Below, piece by piece: positions 39,605 to 51,459 of a stretch of 64,000 nucleotides of DNA. The position numbers were made by a program, and so were the translations under genes. The notes under the pieces were generated by a model. The model was not told where the DNA came from. It saw nothing but the letters and a program-made list of their open reading frames with translations, and searched no databases. This DNA comes from Alitta virens. Lineage: Eukaryota > Annelida > Polychaeta > Phyllodocida > Nereididae. Within the stretch, counting starts at the first letter, position 1. Each line of letters starts with the position of its first letter. The stretch spans positions 39,867,495 through 39,931,494 of the forward strand of contig OW028581.1 of assembly GCA_932294295.1 (NCBI GenBank), in the 5' to 3' direction.

Positions 39605-39850
39605 GTATTTCCACCAGGTGGCTAAAACAAAATACTGCAATTCTATTGGCTGAAAATGTTCCCGCCCTTGACTGTGATTGGCTGAAGCAAAGTGCATCCA
39701 AGCAGCAGTATTTTTAGTGCATTTTAATGTATATTTGACACTTCATCATTTAGTTTATTTTTGTTATTTTTCTGAGAAAGTTATATTTATGGAATCAGTT
39801 AGTTATTACCTACTGTGTCTGAAAAGCAAAATGAGTAATAAGAGGAGAGG
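39605..39850 (+). repeat. Second copy of the dispersed repeat seen at 1,655-1,890
   Basis: CCACCAGGTGGCTAAAACAA, CTATTGGCTG, GATTGGCTGAAGCAAAGTGC, GCAGTATTTTTAGTGCATTT and AAAGCAAAATGAGTAATAAG, in the same order and spacing as in intron 1 of the KY-RING gene. Confidence 0.6.
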
Positions 39851-40689
39851 AAGGACTTATGTCCTGCTGAATTCAGGGCTGTTCAGTGAAAATACTCTAT
39901 TGATGTTTTATATTTTATGCAACAATTTGTTGCATAGATGCATGTTGAAAGCAGTGATTTTATACTTCTATGTCTAATCCAGTTCAGTAAGACACTTGGT
40001 GATGATTTGACCAATGGTAACTGAGATATGGGGAATTAAACATTTTACATAAGATTTCAATATTTTATAAGTCTGAATTGGCTCATCACAATTGAAACAT
40101 ATTTGAGTTTGACAAGGTGAGTTTGTATATTTTCAAAAATAACCTTGGCTCAAAGGTCAAAGACAATTCTATATTTAAAAACATCTGCAGCGCAGCAGTA
40201 AAAATTGGGGAATGCCCATGTAGTAAACAAGCATCATCAACATTGTTCAAAAAACTCTGGAACTAATGTAGTTGAACTCCTAGTAGATTTTGCACTGTCG
40301 CATCTATTGATTAAAATATGATAATTCTAAACAAATTCAAAATCACTAGGAAGCACACAGGACAAAGTCAGATGTATTTCTAACAGCTGTGTGCAATGCA
40401 TTTTGAGTTACTTTGATCATTATGCGGTGTTAGTGTTATGCTCCAGAACAAAGTGTGCCGCTGGCCCATCAGCCCCGCCTGCCCAGCTGACGGACACCTT
40501 TTGACCAAAGTAACTACAATACCTTTCGGCAAAAGTATTTTGCGTGACTCACAATTGTATGTGTTCCAGCCAAATTTTTTAAGTACACAATGAGCTAAGG
40601 AAGTTTTAGTGATCAAGGCTGCAGGCTTTGGTTAAGGGGGGTTGCGTAAACAGCATCATGCTTAGGAAAATTATATAATAGTATAGATG

Positions 40690-41148
40690 ATGGTGAGCAA
40701 TTCTGCATAATTCCCTTAAATCCCACAAGTCCGGCAGTTCCCAATAACTCCTTCGAACTAAGTCCTGTAGCGTTCTGCATTTCCCTTACATCCTAAACAA
40801 GTCCCACAAAATCCTACGTAATTTCCGCAAGTCTCATATTTCCCTTTGGTGTCCCACGACGCCAAATAAGCCCCTGCTAAGTCCCATAAGTCCCTTATAT
40901 CCAGAAAAATTCTGTAAAGTCCTACATAATTGCTGTAAATCCCATCAGTCCCTATGATAGCATGCAATTCCCAATAAGCCACATAATGTTCTGCAATTCC
41001 TATACCTCCTTAATAACTCCACTAACTCCACTATCTCCATATGGGTCCCATGAGGTCCTTCAAGTCCTATCTAATTCCAGCACTCCTCCAAGTCCTGCAA
41101 TTCCCAAATGGGAGTCCCATTTGGAAATTATGGGGTTAAATGGGGCCT
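40690..41148 (-). mobile_element. Second, inverted copy of the AGGCCCC TIR element (one end only)
   Basis: Ends on the plus strand in AAATTATGGGGTTAAATGGGGCCT (last 24 bases to 41,148), the same terminus as 54,309-54,334. Read in reverse complement, the next several hundred bases match 44,149-44,700 in order: CCATTTGGGAATTGCAGGAC, GAATTAGATAGGA, CATGGGACCCATATGGAGAT, AGGAATTGCA. No opposite end was found near 40,690, so this copy is truncated. Confidence 0.8.
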
Positions 41149-41399
41149 ACCTGCTGAATTTTTTTTTGAGCCAATCAGAGAAAGTGAGGTGCGGAGAATA
41201 GGGAATGATAATAATAATATTTACAAAAACAATATTCTATGCCAATTTGATTGGCACAGCCTAATTACAGAAAGTACAAAGAAGCATTTCATCACCTGAG
41301 GGTCATGCACCAGAAAATTAAAATGCTGTACAATCAGTGCATGTCTGTAGTACAGAAAATTTTGAAATTGATGTCATGAATTTAAATGATTACATTTTC

Positions 41400-42900
41400 A
41401 TACTACACAACAGTGATCCAAACGACAAGCTTCATCGTAATTTAATAATTTGAATGTTTTAAAGTTATTTTTCAAATTCTTAACTGTTTCATCTTCTTCC
41501 AGTGCAATTGGCATTTTGTTCCATACTTTATAGCTGATCGTATTTTTTTGGCAATTTAGTTTTAATGAGCGGCACTTTAACTGTACCCTTTTTCCTTAAG
41601 TTGTAATTATTATGACAATCTTTTTCAATTGACAATTTTTCTTTGAGATAAAATGATGTCTCATTATATTCATTTTTTTAAATATATCTTTCAACATTAA
41701 GTTAATAAACATCATAAAATGTCAGTAGTACTCAGTACATTTGGCAATTTGAATAGTGGCTCTGTATGAGCATTGTAATTTGAATTGCTGATCAGCCTAA
41801 GAGCTCTTTTATTTAGAATATTCAGTCTTTTCAGTATAATATCTTTAGTGTTTGTAGACATGCCTTTATCTTATGAATTATAGCTATTGTTTTTAAAATT
41901 TGGTTTTACTTGTAAGTGATGTGGTTATATTCCAGTGTAAGTTTTCATTAAAATGATTCCAAGACATTTAGTCTTTTGAAATCTATTTATTATTTGTTTG
42001 TTGATGGTTATCTTGGAACTGTTATTAATACTTGTTTGTTTGTTGCAAAATATATGCAACTGGTCATTTCTATATCGAGTGAAAGTCTGTTTTGTACACA
42101 AACCACTGGCACACTGTTTTTAATTCACTGTTTACCTTTTCAGTTAACTTTTGGACATTTTGTTCTAGATTAAGTAAAGTGATATCATCAGCAAAGAAGA
42201 TGGTATTTGATTTACAAACAGTAACAATTTCATTTAAGTAAATCAACAAGAGTAATGGGCCTAGAATTATTCCTTGAGGCACTCAACAACTGATATTGCG
42301 AGGAGATGATTTTTTTTTTTCAAAAATGTAGTTTGTTCTCCATACATAAGATTACTTAATAACCATTGATAACTCAGGCCTCTAATCCATAATGACACAT
42401 TTTATGAAGCAAAGTTTCATAATTAATGTATCAAATGCTGTTGATAGGTCAAGGGATATTCCCATGGAGTATTTTCTGTTGGTCTAGTATTCAATGATCC
42501 TATTTTCAGTTCCAATATCGCCATTTCTGTGGAGAGATTGCTGTGGATAACCATATTAAAACTTTTTTTTAGAATATAATCAGATTTGGAATATTTTTAG
42601 ATACGGTTAAAGACTAATCTCCAGTATTTTGAAAAGGTTGGCAACCAAGTGATTGAACGATAGTTTTTAAAATTTGTTTTATTCTCGCTTTTGTAGATTT
42701 TTGTGACTTTGGCAATTTTCCTTTCCTCAGGAAAGATGCCTGAAGCAAATGATAAGTGGAAAATTATTGATAATGGTTTTGTGATGAATTTATGGTATTT
42801 TTTTTACAAATTTAGGTGAAATATCATCATAACTTAAGATTGTCTTTGGTTTTAATTTAGATATAACAGACTCAACTTCATCAGGTTGTAAAAGTCCATG
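41400..42900 (-). mobile_element. Decayed LINE, minus strand
   Basis: Minus-strand conceptual translation shows LDLSTAFD near 42,440-42,465, PQGIILGPLLLLIYLNEIV and FFADDITLL at 42,282-42,170, and later blocks of a CR1-like RT C-terminal region down to about 41,420. Frames change repeatedly and no endonuclease is left. It is a dead fragment with unclear ends. Confidence 0.7.
42070..42282 (-). pseudogene. LINE reverse transcriptase fragment with FADD box
   Basis: Seventy codons: MPQGIILGPLLLLIYLNEIV, then NTIFFADDITLLNLEQNVQK and ELKTVCQWF. These are RT motifs of CR1/L2-like LINEs (PQGSxLGPLLFxIYIND; YADD). No start or continuation is preserved. Confidence 0.8.
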
Positions 42901-43199
42901 TCATTAAAGAATCCAATATAATGACATTTCCAAGTCCAAGCTGCTTAATTCCAAGTAAACAGCGTAAAGTCAGAGTGACTTGAAAATGCAGACTTTCAAC
43001 TGAGTCCTTCTCAGCATAAGGTAAGACAAGTTCTTCCAGTTCCAATAAGTGTAGAGTTCCAAAGTTCCATAGTGCAGTAAGCATAAGTAGTGACACAAAA
43101 AGTAGTTTTGCAGGTGCTTCAGGTGGTGACACACATGTGCATGGGCTCTGAAGATTATGTTAATTTTGAGTATTCTACAGCTGGAATATTTCATTGAAT

Positions 43200-44148
43200 C
43201 TTGGCCACGTATCGGCTAACATTGTCAGGATATAATTGGACCATTTGAATGAATGCTTAACTTTGAAGAAGATACAGAAAAATGGTTTTTCTGCGATTTT
43301 TACTGTGGAAATCATTCAAGCAAAGAATTCACTCATCCTGAACCATATATAATCCGGCAATGGAATGCTAATATCACACAACATGGTTTTGAACAGCATG
43401 TAGGTGAGAAAACACAACAAACACAACAAATTTTGCTATTATACATAACTATGTCAGTCTGAGACTATTCTATACACAGTGTTGAAGTGTTTATATTTAC
43501 CACTCTCAGCATGACGAAAGGTAAAAAGAATGCAAAAGGTGACACTGCAGTTACACAAACAGTAGCAGCTGCAGCATCTAAGGAAGATGCTAATACATCA
43601 TTACAAGAAACTCTAAAGTCCATGATGGGTGAGTTAAAAGATGACATTCTGTTTACAATGAAAAATGAAATTAAGCAGTCTATGAGTTCCATGTCTGATC
43701 AGCTTCATCATATAACTAAAAGTTTAACTGATGCCCACAAAAAAATTGATGAACTTTCTGAAGAAAAACAAGACCTTGGGCGCAAAGTTAATACATTGAC
43801 TGCTGAATTAGCTGAAAGTAAAATGCGGGCGGCTACACTGACAGCTAAATTTGATGAACTCCTTGAGAGACAAATTGCCAATGAATCTTACAGTCGGAGA
43901 GAGAATTTACTAGTCTATGGCATTCAGCAACATAATGAAGAAAGCTGTGTTGAGAAAATTAAAAACTTCATGCAAACCCAACTAGGTATTCCCGGCACAG
44001 ATGTAAATGGCATGAAACTACAGAGGTGTCATAGGCTGAATGCAAAAATTAATCCACAGCCTATCATCATTCGATTCTTACTCTTCCCAGATAGAATGAC
44101 TGTTTGGTCAGCTCGTTTCAAATTGAAGAATTCTTCATTTTCATTGAG
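43200..44148 (+). mobile_element. CR1/L2-like LINE with ORF1p-NADAR, 5' part (up to the TIR insertion)
   Basis: Contains the 5' region and most of an L1-like ORF1p. It is interrupted at 44,149 by the AGGCCCC TIR element, with ATTGAG (44,143-44,148) duplicated at 54,335-54,340. The ORF1 frame resumes exactly after removal of the insertion and one duplication copy. The 5' boundary near 43,200 is a guess, set by the end of the neighbouring antisense LINE. Confidence 0.8.
43511..44148 (+). pseudogene. LINE ORF1p, N-terminal and RRM part, interrupted
   Basis: Start chosen at MTKGKKNAKGDTAV (ATG 43,511; the frame is open 8 codons upstream). About residues 40-130 are a long coiled coil (SMSDQLHHITKSLTDAHKKI, LSEEKQDLGRKVNTLTAELA) that should trimerise. 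About 125-210 are RRM-like with YSRRENLLVYGI, MKLQRCHRLN and PIIIRFLLFPDRMTVW. This is the L1-type ORF1p (transposase_22) layout, an RNA-binding chaperone. The C-terminal domain and a NADAR domain follow beyond the 10.2-kb insertion at 54,335. Confidence 0.85.
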
Positions 44149-44369
44149 AGGCCCCATTTAACCCCATAATTCCCATGCGGGACTCCCATTTGGGAATTGC
44201 AGGACTTAGAGGACTTACAGGAAATGCTGGAATTAGATAGGAATTGAAGGATCTCATGGGACCCATATGGAGATAGGGGAGTTATTAAGGATGTAAAGGA
44301 ATTGCAGGACTTATTGGGCATCACAGGGACTTATTGATCTAACAGAGATTATTTAGGACTTGGTGGAAT

Positions 44370-44760
44370 TATTGAGGACATACGGGAATTATGGGGACTC
44401 AGAAGGGCTTCTAGGGAATTGCAGAATTATTCAGGACTTACGGGAATTATGGGGACCCAGAAGGGCTTATCAGGAATTGCGGAATTATTCAGGACTTACG
44501 GGAATTATGGGGACCCAGAAGGGCTTCTAGGGAATAGCAGAATTATTCAGGACTTACGGGAATTATGGGGACTCAGAAGGGCTTATCAGGAATTGCGGAA
44601 TTATTCAGGACTTATGGGAATTATGGGACTTACAGTGGCTTATTGGGAATTGTGGTACACCACGGGGACTTATGGGATTTAAGGTGATTATGTAGAATTT
44701 TTCGGAACTTGTAAGGATATAAGGGAAATATAAACCACTATGGGACCTCGAAGGAGCTAG
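44370..44760 (+). repeat. Left subterminal tandem repeats of the TIR element
   Basis: About five units of roughly 57 bp: ACTTACGGGAATTATGGGGA, CCCAGAAGGGCTT, AGGAATTGCGGAATTATTCA. The core GGACTTA-GGGAATTATGGG also makes up the right-hand array. The open frames running through it are periodic artefacts. Confidence 0.85.
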
Positions 44761-45541
44761 AGCTTGGAATAGTCGGACTCGTGGCTTTTATGGGAATTAG
44801 CTAATTCTATTCCAGATACATCTTCAACACAATAACGTGAATTTGCCAATAATATAGCTCACACGTTTAATACAAAAAATCAATTGTTGGCTCAGATTTA
44901 GCAAGCCTGGCATGAACACCCAATTACTAGTTAGTACACAGGGGTCACTAACCTCGTGATATAGACTTTCTCATAAAGTGTAATGCATGTAGGGTATTGA
45001 TCCCGAGACGTTAAGTTGCCAGGCTTCATACAAGCCAATGGCATTGGCTAAAGGCCCCTTCACACATAGCCGGATTAGACACCGGAGCGTCCCGGAATGA
45101 AATTTCTTCAATCCAGGGTGGTCCAGGCGAAAAAGTTGGAAATGTCAACTAACGAAAAATTTGGCTGTGTGGACACGATGGCAAGACGTTGGCGACAAGG
45201 AGCAACACGGCTATTACACGGATGTATACGGTCGCTACACGGATATGTACGGTTGAAACATGGCGGTACACAGAGGTGTCCGGTGCACCAAAGAACGAGC
45301 CATGGTTGTTGCCGGAAGTAACACGGATGTCCCGGATGAGTGCGGAGTGAACCGGATGTTACATGGGGCCTTCACGGATATACACGATCTGTACACGATC
45401 GTATTGCTGAGTTAACCTGTCTTCTCCCGGAACGCGCTAAAATTGGTATTTAAGGTGGATGCGTTCCACTGGCCATCATTCCACTTCGGACTACCATACT
45501 GCAAAGGTGTTGCTGCTACTACACAAGAATAGATAATTATT

Positions 45542-46894
45542 ATGTCTTTATCACACTACGACAAGGTGGAATTGGATGTGAAGTACCTGGACATGCAAGT
45601 CCAGCTACTTACTGCTGCAAATGATATACTTCTGCAAGAAGAACAGAAACAGCAGAACGCTGCAGAGAGGGCCGCATCAACAACTGATGAAGATGACTTC
45701 TTACAAAATGCTGGTGCTGCCCGAAGAAGAAGGTGAATGTGGGTGCGACCTTGGCTTCTAAGAAGACCTCTTTATGGGCAGTATGAAAAGCTGATGGCTG
45801 AATTGACTGCAGAAGATGTGGGTGGCTTCTAGAATTTCATGAGGATGGAGCCTGACTTATTTCATGAAGTTCTGGCAAGAGTGGGACCTAGGATTACAAA
45901 GCAGGATACTTTTCGGAGGAGGGCCCTTGAACCTGGACTGAAACTGGCTATTACCTTGTGCTACCTGGGTACGGGCAACAGCTACATGTCTCTGCAGTAT
46001 GGATTCAGGGTAGCCTTCAATACCATTTCTATCCTTGTCATCGAAGTCTGCCAGGCCATCATAGAAGAGTACTCAGCAGAAGTAATGCGTTGTCCTGTAA
46101 CCCCAGAAGCCTGGAAAGAAGTTGCCAATGGATTCTACAACAGATGGAACTTCCCCCACGGCATCGGCGCCATTGATGGCAAGCACGTTGCCATCAGATG
46201 TCCCAGGAAGTCTGGATCCCTGTTCTACAACTACAAGGGATTTTTCTCTATTGTCCTACTGGCTGTAGTTGATGCTGAATACAAGTTCCTCTATGTTGAC
46301 ATTGGTGCCAGTGGATCAGGCTCAGATGCTGGAGTGTTTAGTCAGACAGAATTGAAGGAAGCGCTAGAAAGTGGGAACATTGGATTACCTGAACCAGACA
46401 AACTGCCAAATGATGACCAGCCAGTGCCTTACTTCATAGTTGGGGATGATGCCTTTGGACTGCAGACTTGGATGATGAAGCCTCTGCCTCACAGGAACAT
46501 GACGATGGAAGACCGAATCTTCAACTACAGACTTTCTAGAGCTAGACGGGTGGTAGAGAATGCCTTTGGACTTTTGGCTGCCAGGTTCAGGTGTCTCCTC
46601 ACAACAATGCCTCAAAGTCCTGACAGAGTGTGCACCATAACTCTTGCTTGCTGTGTGCTGCACAACCTACTGAGGCTGAAGTATCCAACTGCTCAAGTGA
46701 ATGCTGTGGACCAGGAAAATGCAGACATCCATGCGATCATCCCAGGTGCATGGAGGGAGAATGTCAATCTACCAGACATGGGAGATGTGTACAGAGGCAA
46801 CACCAACAGAGCAGGCAAGGAAATGCGGCAATACTTGGTCAACTACGTCAACTCAGAAGCTGGGAGTGTACCATGGCAACAAGACAAGATTTGA
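45542..46894 (+). pseudogene. PIF/Harbinger transposase (DDE_Tnp_4) with two in-frame stops
   Basis: One frame runs from 45,542 to 46,894. It is interrupted by TGA at 45,734-45,736 and TAG at 45,830-45,832, with WVRPWLLRRPLYGQYEKLMA between them. The catalytic domain is intact: FPHGIGAIDGKHVAI (first Asp), YFIVGDDAFGL (second Asp), SRARRVVENAFGLLAARF (Glu), and a helix-turn-helix-like N-terminus (TKQDTFRRRALEPGLKLAIT, LGTGNSYMSLQYGF). It would cut and paste Harbinger DNA together with the Myb-like partner. The stops make this copy inactive, although the 351-codon catalytic part is still open from 45,839. Confidence 0.9.
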
Positions 46895-47008
46895 AAACAA
46901 CACGAATGATGTAAGTTTGAACATTTAATTATTACGAAACCTCAGACATCTGCAGCACACAAGTGCAAAAAAGTACACAGCATTTAATGACACAGCATTT
47001 AGTTATTG

Positions 47009-48770
47009 TCATGCAAATGTATACAATACCCCCACACTAGTGTTCAGCAAGTAGCTGGTGAGAGAAGCATCCTGAGGCGTGCTGCAATCAAGGGGTGACA
47101 TGGAAGGACGACCGTGCGAAGGACATGCAGTCAACCATGCCTGACTGATGATCGTCGAAGATATCTCAGGAGTGGGGGTCGGTGCAGGCACAGACGAAGG
47201 GGCAGACGACATGTGCGCTTGGGGCGAAGGGCCGGATGCAGTAGCGAACATCTGGGCAGCAGGGCTGGAAGAATGCGCGAACATCTGGGCAGCAGGGCTG
47301 AAAGAATGACGAGGGAACATCTGCCGAACAGGGGCGGTCGAAGTGCCTGTAGTAGGGACGAACTGCTGCTGCTGAGGGACATGAGGGACATGAGGCACAT
47401 AGGGATGATACTGCTGTTGCTGTTGCAGTTGCTGTTGCTGCTGCAACTGGCGCTTTCGACGATACTCCTGCTTGAATTGCATGAGGTGCTGCAATGCTTG
47501 GGCCTGGTAATTCGACCAAGTGTCCGTGTCCATTTGCATGACCTCGTGGTATATCATGTCTGTGAAAACCCTGTTCGACAAGCTGGCTGAGTCAGTCGGC
47601 TGACTCATCTTGGTCTGGATATCCCGCTGGAGATCGGTGGCCTTTTCGATCAGCGGGAAATAGGAAAGAACAGAACATTAGAGTAAGTCACATGACAACT
47701 GCAGCAGCATGTGCATTATTGACAATGTAATGAAAAAGACACATCACCATACGGTGAACACTGGAAGTGCCAAGAAACAAAGCTACCACTTGCTACTATG
47801 GAAAAGCTACAACTTTTAACTGCAAGATTACAATTACAAATTTACACTACAAGATTACGATTACATTCTCCTGATTATCACGACAACTGCAGCAGTATAC
47901 TTACTTGAGTGACAGCTTGTGTAGCATCCACCTCCACTACCTGCAAGGCTGAATGCATCACAGTCATGATGATGACGAGGCTCGTGATGGCGTCTTGACG
48001 TCTTCTTGGTTGGAGGAGGGGCCCCCTTCCTGCTGCTGCCCTTGTAAGGCCCACCCTTGGATCTGCTAGTATTCGAATCTCTGCCACCATCATCCGAAGT
48101 ATCCACAATGACCTCCGCATCAGAAGTGTCATCATCCTCAGTGGTACCTCTGGTTGATGCGCTTTTTGCCGATAAACTGGGAAAGCTGCCCACTTTCTCT
48201 TCCATTTCCCAGCGTCAACCCTCTTGATGTGCCTCTCCAGATACCCTAAATTTTCCATTATCCAGTTGTCCCAGTCTGTGAGGATTCTGGCGGCCCCACC
48301 AGAAGGCTTCTTGCTTGGATCAGTAAGCTTCCCCACTGATGTCCGCATGGAGTCGTCCACGTCTTCAGCTGCTGGGATGTGCACGACAGCTCTTTCGCCT
48401 TCTGGTCGATTATTCGCGATTTAATGTCTATCCGCTTGTATTGTGCAAGCCGCCGGTTGTAGAGCATCTCCTGGGCACGGTACCAGTCAGCCACATCTTG
48501 TTCCTGGTCTTCTGTCAGGTTCAAGGGTTCTTTTTTGTGCCTTTTCGCTTTTGCTGTAGGTGGTGGTGGAGCTGCAGCAGCTGCAGTTGTAGCAGGTACC
48601 TCAGCAGCAGCAGGTACAACTGGCCCAGGTAAATCAGGCATGCCTTGTGGACTTTGCGGTCTTGAAACTGTAGAGGTATTACTTCCTGCATCTTCTCCAA
48701 CAGCAGGTCCAGCTTCCTCTTGCACGACAGTCTTCTTGGTAGCCCTCCCTTTTCCTCTCCTAGGTGGCAT
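47009..48770 (-). pseudogene. Harbinger MADF/Myb-like DNA-binding protein, two exons, frameshifted
   Basis: Minus strand. Exon 1 starts at 48,770 (MPPRRGKGRATKKTV) with an Ala/Pro linker and the MADF-like helices LNLTEDQEQDVADWYRAQEM, NRRLAQYKRIDIKSR and, after a shift near 48,360, MRTSVGKLTDPSKKPSG and WIMENLGYLERHIKRV. A Ser/Asp-rich part follows in a third frame. A GTAAGTAT donor lies at 47,905 and an AG acceptor at 47,642. Exon 2 (47,641-47,009) encodes ATDLQRDIQTKMSQPTD, a poly-Gln stretch and a Pro/Ser-rich tail. This protein brings the transposase to the TIRs. At least two frameshifts suggest decay. Confidence 0.75.
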
Positions 48771-48899
48771 GGTGGTTATTCAAAGCAACGGCAGTAGTAC
48801 CAAGGCTTTGGTAGAGTTCAGCAATCCAGAAGAAGTGAGCGATAATGCAATTAATTCGATGATCAACGATGAACAGCATGCGCCAGAATGATGCTTCCC

Positions 48900-48925
48900 C
48901 CAAGATGGCGGTGCTATATATACGA
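48900..48925 (-). promoter_or_regulatory. Candidate promoter of the Harbinger Myb-like gene
   Basis: On the minus strand, TATATATAGC (about 48,922-48,913) is followed by CACCGCCATCTTGG (48,912-48,899), a TATA box and a YY1-type site, about 130-150 bp upstream of the ATG at 48,770. The spacing fits a core promoter; function is inferred. Confidence 0.45.
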
Positions 48926-49230
48926 AGACATCCGTACTCACTCTGTGTCAGTCTATTTGACACCGTGTTGACACCTTGTTCACTCCGGCCTCTCCGTATT
49001 GACTTAGTGTGACACCGTGTACCTAACAGGGTTACCGGGGTCAAGCAATTGACCCGTAACCCTCTCTCCTTGTTGACTCCGTGTTGCCACGTGTTCACCC
49101 GTGTGGAACCGCGTTGCTCCTTGTACTCTCCGGCGTGGAATTTTTACACGCGGTTGACGCCGGACTTAAGCGGAGAGATCAAACAAAGTATTCTGGAGTC
49201 AATATGGGGATTCCCGGAGATCGGCGGAGT

Positions 49231-51459
49231 CTACTGGGAGTCTACACGGAGCAACACGGATGAAATTATGATATCAGTAGCCTTGCGTGAAGGCCTTGTG
49301 CCTTGCTTGAGATGGGCACATGTACTTCGTAAGTCGCGGCATTCAGACTGTAGGGACAGCCATGTTGAACGGGTGGTGAATGGTGCTTTCGCGACCCCTG
49401 ATAAGACATCCTCTGGGGAAATGCGGAGGACTGTCGCATTTGAGGTCATCTTGATGAAGGAACAGATTTGGCACTGGGGGCCCTGACAGGACAGGGCATT
49501 GCGACTGGCAAAATCAGAGGGGAGATTTGATGTGCCAGCAAGATGGCGGACGGCAACATGGTATCGGGCAACCGTGGACAAGAATGTGGTTATGCGAGGA
49601 CTGGCAGAGAACTCTCCTCGGAGTAGGCGGTCATATGCTTGGGCACAAGGTTTGCTCTCTGTCAGTATTTGAACAGGGTGGTCGGACTGCACGATGTATG
49701 GGCTAAATTGTTTAGTGGCCGACGAAATGGCTAATGCCTCTACTTCACACGGCAGCCATTTTTCTTGGTTGGGCCGTAGTTTAGCACTGAAGAATCCAGA
49801 CAGACAGACTTTTGAGTTGCGCACGACGTACATGGTGGCGCCTATGCCTGGGTCACGGACGGCACCATCTGTGATTATCCAGAGTTGATCAGATGCACGG
49901 GGGAGGGTGATGGTCTGATAGGACTGGAGAGACACTTGGGCATTCTTGAAATGGGCAATGTTTTCGTCAGACCATGTGATGCGATCGGAGGATTGGGCAC
50001 CGGCAACCAAGGAATCGAGCGGAGAAAGCACACGAGCACCACCAGGAATTACCTTTGATAGTGCCTTAAAGGCACCTATGAAGGATCGTAGGCCTTTGAC
50101 AGTTTTCGGGGGATCGCATGTAGATAACGTGGTGACCCGGTGTGGGCTTGCGCTAAGTGTGCCTTGTTGCCATATCCAGCCCAGCATAGATGTGGACTTT
50201 GGGCAAACCACAGTTTTGGCAGGTGAGAGTTTAAGGCCTGCTTTCTGGATGCAAGTGAGCAATTTTGTCCAATTTATGAGTAATTGTTCGGGTGTATCAA
50301 CGCCACAATAGAGATCGTCAGCTAATTTAGCAACGATGCCTTCTTGGAGGAGATCACCGAGGACTCGGCACATGAGCTCCTCAAGTGCCGTTTCAGAACC
50401 TGGCATGCCCATGGCACATCTTGCGTATGTGCGTATGCCTCGGTATGGAGTGGCAACACCACAAAACTTGAGGGATGCCTTGGACAAGGGAATCTGATAG
50501 AAGGCGCTTGTGAGGTCAGTAGCTACTATATACGACCACTGTGAAATCTGACAAAGTGTGGACTCTACGTCGGGCATCAGGGATGGTTGGGGTTTGCTAT
50601 ACTGGCCCACTTCGCCAAATGCAGTGACTAGGCGCGTTCCACCATTAGGTTTGTTAATGAGGAAGGAGGGGTTGACGTATTCCACGGTAATGTCAGCAGA
50701 TTCTGGTTTGATGAGTATCGCAGCTTGTTCAAGCTCGTCGAACTTAGTCTGTAGTTCGTTCAGTCTGGACGTGTTGTATTGGGGAAGTCGGCCTTTTCTT
50801 TGTGGGGGCAGGACTGGGCCCATGTTTACAACAGCTTGGTAAGGGCCGTAGGAATCGAACACATCTGAGAATTGGTCAAGCATAGATCCGAAACTTTGCC
50901 TCGTAGAGGGGTGGAGGATGTTGGCGGGATCAATGGAGACTAGGGATACCCTGGATGCGTTGGCGGTACGAGCGGTTGATGGGGGATGGTCCCGGGGTTG
51001 GGTTGGGGAAGGGGGGCTATACACAGGGAGAATTTGGCAGAAGTGGTCATGACGATGCAGGATCCTGGGGTAATTGCCATTGTTGGGTATGCGGATGTTG
51101 CGGGAGACACTTGACACAATGGAGGGGCGAGGCCAAGTGTGGGACGGATGGGCGTCACGATTACTGGGGCTGTCAATACGGGGTTCGAGGGCGAACATTT
51201 CATCTCCATTACAGTAGTCTGGCGGTACAGGGATCTCGACATAGTCGCCTTGCCATATTGTGCGAGTGTCTGGGGCTCGTATTACACATGCACGGCGAGC
51301 AGTGGGACTTGTGTTGGTGGTGGAGCCATACGGATATGTGGAGCTTCCGATGCGAACTTCTCTTGTCGATGGGCGGGCATACACATCATTGCACTCCATG
51401 AATGGGGTGCCTGCCAGTAGTGGGACATCTAGATGTTGGACCACCAGAGCATGAAACAT
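49231..51459 (-). CDS. Pol fragment: protease end, RT and RNase H of the second gypsy element, 742 codons
   Basis: Begins with the end of the protease (HLDVPLLAGTPFMECNDV). RT blocks: YVNPSFLINKPNGGTRLV, YIVATDLTSAFYQIPLS, YARCAMGMPGSETALEEL and the catalytic box IVAKLADDLYCGVD (Ala-Asp-Asp). RNase H follows with WIITDGAVRDPGIGATMY, CEVEALAISSATKQF, ILTESKPCAQAYDRL and HLAGTSNLPSDFASRN. The ORF then runs out in foreign (Harbinger) sequence. Without integrase this copy cannot move on its own. Otherwise it is remarkably intact for a truncated element, so the truncation is recent. Confidence 0.88.
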   Translation of the reverse strand: MFHALVVQHLDVPLLAGTPFMECNDVYARPSTREVRIGSSTYPYGSTTNTSPTARRACVIRAPDTRTIWQGDYVEIPVPPDYCNGDEMFALEPRIDSPSNRDAHPSHTWPRPSIVSSVSRNIRIPNNGNYPRILHRHDHFCQILPVYSPPSPTQPRDHPPSTARTANASRVSLVSIDPANILHPSTRQSFGSMLDQFSDVFDSYGPYQAVVNMGPVLPPQRKGRLPQYNTSRLNELQTKFDELEQAAILIKPESADITVEYVNPSFLINKPNGGTRLVTAFGEVGQYSKPQPSLMPDVESTLCQISQWSYIVATDLTSAFYQIPLSKASLKFCGVATPYRGIRTYARCAMGMPGSETALEELMCRVLGDLLQEGIVAKLADDLYCGVDTPEQLLINWTKLLTCIQKAGLKLSPAKTVVCPKSTSMLGWIWQQGTLSASPHRVTTLSTCDPPKTVKGLRSFIGAFKALSKVIPGGARVLSPLDSLVAGAQSSDRITWSDENIAHFKNAQVSLQSYQTITLPRASDQLWIITDGAVRDPGIGATMYVVRNSKVCLSGFFSAKLRPNQEKWLPCEVEALAISSATKQFSPYIVQSDHPVQILTESKPCAQAYDRLLRGEFSASPRITTFLSTVARYHVAVRHLAGTSNLPSDFASRNALSCQGPQCQICSFIKMTSNATVLRISPEDVLSGVAKAPFTTRSTWLSLQSECRDLRSTCAHLKQGTRPSRKATDIIISSVLLRVDSQ

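Larger units (their letters stand above)
45051..49268 (+). mobile_element. PIF/Harbinger DNA transposon, right end truncated
   Basis: Left terminus near 45,051 (AAGGCCCCTTCACACATAGC) followed by CG-richer subterminal CCGGA/ACACGG repeats. It holds a DDE_Tnp_4 transposase on the plus strand and a MADF/Myb-like partner gene on the minus strand in convergent arrangement, the classical two-gene Harbinger layout. Similar CGTGTTG/CCGG repeats fill 48,950-49,260. The matching right TIR is absent: the sequence changes at about 49,265-49,270 into gypsy pol. Confidence 0.88.

Noticed and set aside
44419..44682. 87-codon ORF with repeated YSGL/GNYGD-like units
   Set aside because: It is translation of the ~57-bp subterminal repeat (a multiple of three), not a gene.
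47114..47590. 158-codon plus-strand ORF rich in Arg and Leu
   Set aside because: Complement of the poly-Gln/Pro-rich exon 2 of the Harbinger Myb-like gene; composition shadow.
49535..49550. AAGATGGCGGAC as another YY1 site
   Set aside because: It lies within the RNase H coding sequence of the second gypsy element and is explained by codons.
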